Shown piece after piece: positions 8,198 through 14,251 of a DNA stretch of 27,781 nucleotides (position 1 is its first letter; every line of letters begins with the position of its first letter). The notes beneath the pieces are model-generated. The model searched no databases. It had not been told where the DNA came from and was given only the letters and a program-made list of their open reading frames with translations. The position numbers and the translations under genes are program-made. The stretch is from the NCBI RefSeq assembly GCF_044372965.1, contig NZ_JBILQX010000033.1, positions 1 to 27,781 of the forward strand, given 5' to 3'. Origin of the DNA: Elstera sp044372965 (GTDB lineage Bacteria; Pseudomonadota; Alphaproteobacteria; Elsterales; Elsteraceae).

Positions 8198-9478
8198 TTA
8201 CTTTTTGGTGCGTTCGGCGATTTGCTGGGTCACATCCGCCGTAATCCGCTCATAAGCGGCGTCCAGCGTCGTTTCCCCTGCAATCGCTTGGCCCAAACGG
8301 CTAATCACAGCGTTGAAGATAATGCGGTTATAGGTATAGCCCTGGGTCAGGTAAGCCGTTGGCGTGGTCGCCGTGGCGTTTTGCGTGAAGACCTTCAAGG
8401 CCGCTTCGGCGGGCTTGCTGGCGCTCGGATAGGGCACGCCCTGATTGGCAAGACCGACATGCCCCGGCACGAACAGCGAGCGGGAATAAAACTCTTTCAT
8501 TACCGGCTCGCTGGCGAGGTAATCCATCACCCGCGCTACGGCTTGGGGGTTTTTGGTCGATTTCATCGCCATCAAGCCCGCGCCGCCCGGCATGCTGGTG
8601 CAGCTTCCCGCGCCGCAGGGGTTCGGAACCGCGACCCAATCGAAAGCATCGCCGATGGTCTTGGCAAACTGGCCGGTCTGCCACGAGCCCGAGACATACA
8701 TGACGACCTGGGCATTTTTGAACTCGTCATTGGCCCCGCGATAGGCCGCGCCCGAGACCGAGCCCCAAAGCTCCTTCGACATAACGCCGGACTTGTGCCA
8801 ATCGAAAACGCGCTGAGCCGCGCGCTTGAAACCATCGTCAATAACCGCCGGGGAACCATCGCCCCCGAAAACCTGCGAGCCTTCCGACAGGGCCATCGAA
8901 TAGAAGCGGTGGCCGGACCGGTCAATCGCAATCGGGAACGGCGCTTTCGTTACCTTCGCCACTTCTTGCGCCGCCTTGGCCCAATCTTCCCAGGTTGCGC
9001 CTTCTTTCGGCAGTTTCACGCCCGCTTGGTCGAACAACGTCTTATTCACAAAGGCGCCCGTGACCGTAAGCTGCGTCATCAGACCCGGAATCGAGGTGTT
9101 ATCGCCGGGAACGCGCATCCAGTTCAGGAACGGGCCGAAATTGGCATCCCAATAGGCAGGATCCTTCACCAAGGGCCGCAGATCGAGGGCAAAGCGCGAC
9201 ATGCCGCCCAAATCGACGACACGGGCGATATCGGGCCCTTGGCCGGAGGCCACTTGTACGGGCAAATTCTCGTTAATTGCCTTAAAGGGCACTTCGTCGA
9301 GAACGACATCAATATCTTTATTGGCCTCTTTAAAGCGTTTGAGGAGATCAGCCATAACCTCCCCTTCATTGCCGTCGGAATACCAGGTCATACGGACCGT
9401 GGTCGTCTGGGCAAAGGCCGAAAGGCTGATGGCCGTGGTCGAAAAAAGGGCAAGCAACAGCGGTTTGAAAGCGCGCAT
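8198..9478 (-). CDS. Extracellular sugar-binding protein of the ABC transporter
   Basis: The periplasmic substrate-binding component (family 1 extracellular solute-binding protein, MalE-like), 426 aa from the start chosen here. The N-terminus MRAFKPLLLALFSTTAISLS followed by AFA-Q is a clear signal peptide with likely cleavage after A23. The mature part begins TTTVRMTWYSDGNEGEVM, typical of the family, and contains the MPGGAGLMAMKSTKNPQAV segment common in CUT1 binding proteins. An open frame extends upstream to 9829, but the ATG at 9478 is right because it gives the signal peptide and has a GGGAGGA site 8 nt upstream. It is the first gene of the operon, 120 bp from a LacI-type operator. Transport of an alpha-glucoside is inferred from the GH31 partner and AglE-like context; the ligand cannot be read from the sequence. 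Confidence 0.94.
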   Translation of the reverse strand: MRAFKPLLLALFSTTAISLSAFAQTTTVRMTWYSDGNEGEVMADLLKRFKEANKDIDVVLDEVPFKAINENLPVQVASGQGPDIARVVDLGGMSRFALDLRPLVKDPAYWDANFGPFLNWMRVPGDNTSIPGLMTQLTVTGAFVNKTLFDQAGVKLPKEGATWEDWAKAAQEVAKVTKAPFPIAIDRSGHRFYSMALSEGSQVFGGDGSPAVIDDGFKRAAQRVFDWHKSGVMSKELWGSVSGAAYRGANDEFKNAQVVMYVSGSWQTGQFAKTIGDAFDWVAVPNPCGAGSCTSMPGGAGLMAMKSTKNPQAVARVMDYLASEPVMKEFYSRSLFVPGHVGLANQGVPYPSASKPAEAALKVFTQNATATTPTAYLTQGYTYNRIIFNAVISRLGQAIAGETTLDAAYERITADVTQQIAERTKK

Positions 9479-9500
9479 TATCGGTTTCCTCCCAAGATGC

Positions 9501-9515
9501 CCGCGTGGCACGCGG
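9501..9515 (-). promoter_or_regulatory. Hairpin in the 5' leader of the sugar operon
   Basis: CCGCGT-GGC-ACGCGG is a perfect 6-bp stem with a 3-nt loop. It lies just upstream of the GGGAGGA ribosome binding site of the binding-protein gene on the minus strand. It could set translation efficiency or 5'-end stability of the message. No terminator T-tract follows. Confidence 0.35.
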
Positions 9516-9597
9516 AGCTTATCTATTTTAGGCCTGCCATCATCCTGAACGAGGGCAGCCCCAGTTTCGAGCTGTTTTTTCTCAGCCTCTTCGATAT

Positions 9598-9615
9598 TTG
9601 GCAAACGTTTGCCAA
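9598..9615. promoter_or_regulatory. LacI-family operator, perfect 18-bp palindrome
   Basis: TTGGCAAACGTTTGCCAA is identical to its reverse complement across all 18 bases, with the central CG flanked by AA/TT half-sites. This is the usual form of a LacI/GalR-family operator. It sits in the 220-bp gap between the divergent sugar operon and the regulator gene, 83 bp from the regulator ATG and 120 bp from the binding-protein ATG, so one site could control both. Binding by the adjacent regulator is inferred from position and motif class. Confidence 0.85.
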
Positions 9616-9698
9616 GCCTGTCAACCCGCATTTTTCGCCTCGACAATCGATTGCCTGGATGAAACAAAGGAAGGATCTCAAGGATTGTGCAGAGGGCC

Positions 9699-10685
9699 AT
9701 GTCGGACGAAATTTCGCTTGCTACGGTTGCAGCCCGGGCTGGGGTTTCGGTGTCGACCGTCTCCCGCATCGTCAATGGCGAAACCAAGCGGGCGTCGGCG
9801 GCGACAGTGAAGCGCGTGCAGGAGGCCATTGAGGCCGTCGGCTACCGCCCCAACCCCGTTGGTCGCGCCTTGCGGCGACGGGAAAGCCGCGTGGTGGCTA
9901 TGCTGATCGCCAATCTCGATAATCCTTCAATGGCAACCATCGCTTCGTCCACCGAAGCCGCGCTCAGGAGCGCGGGGTATGTAATGATCCTGTGCGATAC
10001 TCATGATCGCGCCGATTTGCAGGATGAGTATATAGAGGCGATGCGCGCACAGTTCGTGAAGGGCTTCGTGCTTGTCGCCGCCGTCCCGAGCCCCGGTCTG
10101 GCCGAGTTGTCCACTCAAGGTGCGCCGCTGGTCTTTGTTGCCCGCCGCGCGCCGAACGGCTCGGGCACCTTTGTGGGGATCGATAATCGCCGCGCCGGGG
10201 CTGCTGTCGCCGCGCGCTTCCTAGCCGAAGGCCGTAAAGCGCCTGCCGTTATCTACCCCCATAATGCTTTTTCGGCCGCCCGAGAGCGCGTCGACGGCTT
10301 TCTGACGCACCTTCGGGAGCATGGCGCAAATTTGTCTCCCGTCCGGGAGGAGACGGGGCACGGGCTTTCCCATCTCCAAATCGGCTATGACGGTGCCGAG
10401 CGGATGTTCTCCTCAGGCCCTCAACCCGACGCCATTCTGTGCGTCAGCGATCAAATCGCCTACGGCGTTCACCGACGCGCGCTGGAGCGAGGGGTTGCGA
10501 TTCCCACCGACTGCGCCCTGATCAGCATCGACGGCACCCCGTTGAACGCCTGGGTAGCCCCCTGGCTGCGATCCTTGGAAATTCCTTATGCCGACTATGG
10601 TCAACAGATCGTCGAGAGTTTCGAGCGTATCTGGTCGGGCGCACCCGATAGCGACCGGATCATGCCGTTTCGCTTCCCGCAATAA
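9699..10685 (+). CDS. LacI-family transcriptional regulator of the sugar operon
   Basis: A 328-aa regulator. The N-terminal helix-turn-helix (ISLATVAARAGVSVSTVSRIVNG, about 5-27) and hinge helix (YRPNPVGRALRRRES) are typical of LacI/GalR proteins. A periplasmic-binding-protein-like effector domain follows, with VVAMLIANLDNPSMATIAS, FVGIDNRRAGAAVAARFL and DAILCVSDQIAYGVHRRALERG. The effector is probably the imported sugar or a product of it. The ATG at 9699 is preferred because the protein then begins MSDEISLATV, normal for the family. A GTG at 9687 in the same frame, close behind an AAGGA run, is a possible alternative adding four residues. The gene is divergent from the sugar operon with the perfect 18-bp operator between them, which supports local repression and perhaps autoregulation. 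Confidence 0.92.
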   Translation: MSDEISLATVAARAGVSVSTVSRIVNGETKRASAATVKRVQEAIEAVGYRPNPVGRALRRRESRVVAMLIANLDNPSMATIASSTEAALRSAGYVMILCDTHDRADLQDEYIEAMRAQFVKGFVLVAAVPSPGLAELSTQGAPLVFVARRAPNGSGTFVGIDNRRAGAAVAARFLAEGRKAPAVIYPHNAFSAARERVDGFLTHLREHGANLSPVREETGHGLSHLQIGYDGAERMFSSGPQPDAILCVSDQIAYGVHRRALERGVAIPTDCALISIDGTPLNAWVAPWLRSLEIPYADYGQQIVESFERIWSGAPDSDRIMPFRFPQ

Positions 10686-10737
10686 ATCGCCTCAGCGCCT
10701 GGCCGTTTTACCGGGTAACGCCGCCTGCTTTGCCGAA

Positions 10738-10785
10738 ATTTTTAGCAAATTGTCCTTCCCTTCGTTGACCCAGTATTTTTAGCAA
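10738..10785 (+). repeat. Direct repeat of 11 bp in the gap before the cytochrome gene
   Basis: ATTTTTAGCAA occurs at 10738-10748 and again at 10775-10785, 37 bp apart start to start, within an AT-rich stretch between the lacI-type gene and the cytochrome c gene. Direct repeats at this spacing can be activator sites. TTGACC (10765) and TTGACT (10796) hexamers and a TACAAT (10816) lie close by, but none is at ideal -35/-10 spacing. The rest of the 284-bp gap shows no gene. Confidence 0.35.
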
Positions 10786-10969
10786 TATCTTAATATTGAC
10801 TCGCTACATACTAATTACAATCATGCTCCGTCTTCCCGAAATTCCAAGCAGAAGAAGCGGCTCTGCCGGAGACCTGAGGCGGCGTCGAGGCATATCTCCC
10901 CTCCTTAAATCTAACGGAGCCCGGCACCTGCAAGGAATTTCTCGCCAATTCGACCGGAGATTTATCCCT

Positions 10970-11479
10970 ATGCTTAAACTGCCCACAATTCTCCCCGTCG
11001 CCCTCCTAGGCGCATTTGCGATGTTTGCGCCGACTGTACAGGCGGCAGAACCCAACCCCAAGGTTCAGCGCGGCGCCTACCTCGCGGCGATCATGGACTG
11101 CACCGGATGCCACACGCCGGGCGTTTTTTTTGGGAAACCCGATATGGCGCGCCCGTTGGCGGGGTCCGAGGTCGGTTTTCAAATTCCTGGGCTCGGTATC
11201 TTCTATCCGTCAAACCTCACCCCGGACCGCGAAACCGGCATCGGCACCTGGAGCGAAGCGGATATCATTAAGGCTGTGCGCGCGGGCGTTCGTCCCGATG
11301 GCCGTCAGCTCGCTCCAGTCATGCCCTATATGAGCTACAGTAAGCTAACCGATGCCGACGCGTCGGCACTGGTAGCCTATCTGAAAAGCCTAAAACCGAT
11401 CAAGAACGCCACCCCAGCACTGGTCGGCCCATCGGAGAAACCCAATGCGCCTTACCTTACCATGATTATGCCGCAGTAA
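10970..11479 (+). CDS. Exported monohaem cytochrome c
   Basis: A 169-aa periplasmic c-type cytochrome, probably a small electron carrier or an electron-accepting subunit. A signal peptide (MLKLPTILPVALLGAFAMFA, cleavage near AEPNP) is followed by one haem-binding CTGCH motif: C44, C47 and H48. The region MPYMSYSKLTDADASALVAYLKSLKP supplies the likely axial methionine and the C-terminal helix usual in class I cytochromes. The frame is open further upstream, but the ATG at 10970 gives the signal peptide and has GGAGA 9 nt before it. It stands alone: the upstream gene is a sugar regulator and a terminator follows, so no dehydrogenase partner can be named. The fold resembles cytochrome subunits of membrane alcohol or aldehyde dehydrogenases, but that is only a resemblance. 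Confidence 0.88.
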   Translation: MLKLPTILPVALLGAFAMFAPTVQAAEPNPKVQRGAYLAAIMDCTGCHTPGVFFGKPDMARPLAGSEVGFQIPGLGIFYPSNLTPDRETGIGTWSEADIIKAVRAGVRPDGRQLAPVMPYMSYSKLTDADASALVAYLKSLKPIKNATPALVGPSEKPNAPYLTMIMPQ

Positions 11480-11525
11480 CAAAATAATGTGACGAATATT
11501 CATAGAATTTGAATGAGTTAACTTT

Positions 11526-11561
11526 AGAAGCCGACAGTATTGCTGATCGGCTTCTTTTCTT
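11526..11561 (+). terminator. Intrinsic terminator of the cytochrome c gene
   Basis: AGAAGCCGA (11526-11534) and TCGGCTTCT (11547-11555) form a perfect 9-bp stem. The pairing extends inward by CAG/CTG after a one-base bulge. TTTTCTT runs from the end of the right arm. It begins 47 bp after the cytochrome stop. Confidence 0.88.
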
Positions 11562-11578
11562 AAACAAGATGAGGCCCA

Positions 11579-11608
11579 TTGTCACATTTTTGCGAATTTA
11601 AGAATAAT
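11579..11608 (+). promoter_or_regulatory. Candidate promoter for the chemoreceptor gene
   Basis: TTGTCA (11579-11584) and AATAAT (11603-11608) are each one base from the sigma-70 consensus and are separated by 18 bp, in an AT-rich island right after the cytochrome terminator. A transcript starting near 11615 would have a leader of about 160 nt before the chemoreceptor ATG at 11776. The rest of the 296-bp gap holds no other recognisable element. This is a motif match by eye only. Confidence 0.35.
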
Positions 11609-11775
11609 ATGAATAACATTCTATACATACAATGAGAATTAATGCCGCCTGAACAGTGTCAACCTATGCTTTAACAGTATGACGTGTAGTGATTTTTTTA
11701 CCTTTACCGCCTATTATGATCGATGGGTGACGTGTCGAGATGGCGCTAGGGTGTGCGCAGAAAGCGAAGAGCCGA

Positions 11776-13326
11776 ATGAAAATCAACATACAAACGCGCG
11801 TAATCATGCTCATTTCCGTATTGGCACTGCTGATTCAGATCGCAGCGTCAACCTACGGCTATTTTCGCATCACAACCAACGTGATGAAAGATTTAGAGGA
11901 AGCGTTGCAGCGCATTACCGAGATGCAGTCCGACGCCCTCGCGCGACCGCTGTGGGATTTGTCGGATGGGCAGATTAAGTCCATTCTGGCGGCAATTGCC
12001 AAGGATAGCAATTTTGCCCATGCGCGCGTGATCGGTGCCAATGGTAAAATGGTTGCGGAAAGCGTGAAAGCCGGGGTTACGCCGGGCCTGACCGAAAAAC
12101 GCGACGTCATCTACCAAGACGGCGGCAATCGCGAAAAGCTGGGCGCTCTCGAGGTTGGTTTTGGGCTTGGCCGGGTAGAACAGGCCGAGAGAGACGCAAT
12201 TACCACAGCCATTATTCAAACGATTATAACGGTCACGCTCCTGGCACTGGCAGTTTTCTTCTCCTTCGGCGCAATTGCACGCCCATTACGCCAACTAACG
12301 CAAGCGATGGGCAAGCTGGCCGGTGGTGATCGTGCCGTCGACGTGCCGAGCACAACCCGGCACGATGAAATCGGCGATATCGCCCGCGCCGTTCAAGTCT
12401 TCAAAGATAACGCACTGGAAATGGATCGAATCTCTGCCGAGCGGCGCACGGAGCGGATGGCCGCCGAAGCTCAGCGCAAAGAGGGCATGAACGCCATGGC
12501 GACCGACCTTGAAAATACGGTTGGCCAAATGGTCGAATCCCTAACCCGCTCGGTCGTTGATATGCGCTCGACCGCTGATATTCTCTCTACTACCGCTGGG
12601 GAGACCACGCGCCGTTCGGCCCTGGTGGCAACGGCGAGCGAGCAAGCCACCCAAACCGTCGGCACGGTGGCGACCGCAACCGAAGAACTTAGCAGTTCCT
12701 CGCTCGAAATCGCCCGTCAAGTCACCTATTCGGCCTCGATGACCGATCAGGCCCGAATCCAAGCCAGCAAAGCGTCCGAGACTGTGGCGCAGCTTATGGA
12801 AGCCGCCGATAAAATCGGCACTGTCGTTGGTCTGATCAGCAATATCGCTGGGCAAACCAACCTGCTGGCGCTGAATGCCACCATCGAAGCCGCCCGCGCG
12901 GGCGATGCTGGCAAAGGCTTCTCGGTCGTGGCGTCCGAAGTCAAAAGCCTCGCCAATCAAACCGCCAAAGCGACCGACGATATCGCAACCCAAATCGGTA
13001 GCATTCAAGAAGCCACCCGCGCCGCCGTCTCGGATATCGATAGTATCGCAGGCCTGATTGCCAAGATCAGCGAAATCGCCTCCACCGTCGCCGCCGCTGC
13101 GGAAGAGCAGAAAGCCGCGACCGAGGAAATCGCCCGCAATGTGCAAGAAGTGGCCCGCGGCGCTCAGGATGTGTCGCAGAATATCGTTACCGTGTCGCAG
13201 TCGGCCGACCGCACGAATGGCGCGGTAACGACCGTGCTTCAGTCGGCAGGCGCGATTACAACGAACGTCGATGGGCTGCGCGCCCGCGTGCTGGGTTTCA
13301 TCAACGATATCCGCAACGCCTCGTAA
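11776..13326 (+). CDS. Methyl-accepting chemotaxis protein
   Basis: A transmembrane chemoreceptor, 516 aa, that would sense a ligand in the periplasm and control CheA. The order is: TM1 about 9-27; a small periplasmic domain 28-143 carrying ARPLWDLSDGQIKSILAAIA and a VIGANGKMV strand; TM2 about 145-168; HAMP about 165-218, starting at IARPLRQLTQAM; then the long coiled-coil signalling domain. The CheA/CheW-binding hairpin tip is ISNIAGQTNLLALNATIEAA near 354-373, continuing to GKGFSVVASEVKSLA. There is no C-terminal NWETF-like pentapeptide for CheR tethering. The ATG at 11776 is preferred to the one at 11740 because TM1 then begins almost at once, as usual. The periplasmic domain is small, about 115 residues, and its ligand is unknown. 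No other che genes are nearby, so it probably feeds a pathway encoded elsewhere. Confidence 0.95.
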   Translation: MKINIQTRVIMLISVLALLIQIAASTYGYFRITTNVMKDLEEALQRITEMQSDALARPLWDLSDGQIKSILAAIAKDSNFAHARVIGANGKMVAESVKAGVTPGLTEKRDVIYQDGGNREKLGALEVGFGLGRVEQAERDAITTAIIQTIITVTLLALAVFFSFGAIARPLRQLTQAMGKLAGGDRAVDVPSTTRHDEIGDIARAVQVFKDNALEMDRISAERRTERMAAEAQRKEGMNAMATDLENTVGQMVESLTRSVVDMRSTADILSTTAGETTRRSALVATASEQATQTVGTVATATEELSSSSLEIARQVTYSASMTDQARIQASKASETVAQLMEAADKIGTVVGLISNIAGQTNLLALNATIEAARAGDAGKGFSVVASEVKSLANQTAKATDDIATQIGSIQEATRAAVSDIDSIAGLIAKISEIASTVAAAAEEQKAATEEIARNVQEVARGAQDVSQNIVTVSQSADRTNGAVTTVLQSAGAITTNVDGLRARVLGFINDIRNAS

Positions 13327-13330
13327 TCCA

Positions 13331-13377
13331 GGCCAGATCGGTTAGACGGGGTTCGGCGTTAATCTGGCCGAGCCCCG
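13331..13377. terminator. Overlapping inverted repeats at a convergent gene junction
   Basis: Two stems share sequence. GGCCAGAT (13331-13338) pairs with ATCTGGCC (13362-13369). Alternatively the arms at 13347-13357 and 13367-13377 (CGGGGTTCGGC / GCCGAGCCCCG) form 11 pairs including one G-U. Their right arms overlap, so they cannot both form. The site lies between the chemoreceptor stop and the end of the convergent comF-like gene, where a terminator is expected. There is no T-tract on either strand, so termination is plausible but not textbook. Confidence 0.5.
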
Positions 13378-14180
13378 ATCTGCCGCTCGGGATCGTCGGG
13401 CGCGGGAACCCGCGCGAGCACGAGAGCCTGAACCGAGGTAGCCCCGGCCTGAAGTAGGCAGGTCGTACACGCATCCAACGTAGCCCCCGACGTCAGCACG
13501 TCATCCACCACGACAATATGCTTCCCCGCAAGCTGCCCCGCCCAACCGGGCGCAACGCTGATAGCATGGCGAAGATTGCGGCGGCGCTCGGCCCGGCTCC
13601 GCTGCTTTTGGCTGCCCGTTGCCCGTATACGCTGCAGGGCCGTCGGCGCGGTCGGAATCCCCGTTTGTCGGCCAATCGCCTGAGCCAGGAGCGCCGCCTG
13701 ATTGAACTGGCGTCCCAGCAGACGCAGGCGATGGAGCGGCACCGGAACCAGTAAATCCGCCCCTTCCAGCACCTCCCCACCCGCCCGAACCATCCAGGCC
13801 GCAAATAAGGCGGCACCTTCCGTTCGGTCGGCCTGCTTGAAGCGCAGCACGAGCGGCTTACTTATTTCATCGTAAAGGAGGGCGGCCCGCGCCCGCCGAA
13901 AGCGCGGCTTCTGGCGCGTGCAGGCACTGCAGACGCCGCTCTCGACGCCGCCCAGGGGCACGCCGCAACAGGCGCATAAGGGCCGCGTTCCGAATGGCGG
14001 GGTCAGGAAGCGAACTTGCGGCCAGCAGTCGGGGCAAAGCCCCGCCAAAGGAGCCCCGCCCGAAACCGATACACCACAGCGCAGGCAGCGGCGCGGCAAA
14101 GCCCAGTCGAGCATCACCGCCAGCGGATGCGTTAGGAAATGAAGCCCCCGAAGAAGCCCTGAAGCCGCGCTTGCCTTCAC
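13359..14180 (-). CDS. ComF family amidophosphoribosyltransferase-like protein
   Basis: A 273-aa member of the ComF/GntX family of phosphoribosyltransferase-fold proteins, related to competence protein ComFC of Gram-positive bacteria; some homologues affect DNA uptake, but the role here is unknown. The N-terminal part is cysteine-rich: C32-x2-C35, C49-x2-C52, C69/C71/C72 and C84-x2-C87, consistent with a small zinc-binding domain. The C-terminal phosphoribosyltransferase domain has the PRPP loop HIVVVDDVLTSGAT at 221-234, and LLVPVPLHRLRLLGRQFNQA near 143-162 is the other family signature. It starts with GTG at 14180, with AAGGGG about 9 nt upstream. It is divergent from the ABC exporter gene (71-bp gap) and convergent with the chemoreceptor gene. 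Confidence 0.92.
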   Translation of the reverse strand: MKASAASGLLRGLHFLTHPLAVMLDWALPRRCLRCGVSVSGGAPLAGLCPDCWPQVRFLTPPFGTRPLCACCGVPLGGVESGVCSACTRQKPRFRRARAALLYDEISKPLVLRFKQADRTEGAALFAAWMVRAGGEVLEGADLLVPVPLHRLRLLGRQFNQAALLAQAIGRQTGIPTAPTALQRIRATGSQKQRSRAERRRNLRHAISVAPGWAGQLAGKHIVVVDDVLTSGATLDACTTCLLQAGATSVQALVLARVPAPDDPERQIGARPD

Positions 14181-14251
14181 AGCGTTAACCCCTTAGCCTC
14201 GCGGTTCGACATTTCCCGGCGCCGCTCTGTGCATTCACCAAGGATAGTCTC

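Noticed and set aside
9479..9829. Upstream extension of the sugar-binding protein frame
   Set aside because: It would put 117 unrelated residues before a perfect signal peptide and cross the operator; the ATG at 9478 has a good ribosome binding site.
8036..9832. 598-codon plus-strand frame over the binding-protein gene
   Set aside because: Antisense to a binding protein with a clear signal peptide, and it also runs over the palindromic operator and the start of the regulator.
10796..10969. Upstream extension of the cytochrome c frame
   Set aside because: The ATG at 10970 gives a proper signal peptide and a well-placed GGAGA, which the earlier start does not.
10822..10969. Possible riboswitch in the cytochrome c leader
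   Set aside because: I saw purine-rich and GC-rich segments but no conserved riboswitch core or convincing multi-stem fold.
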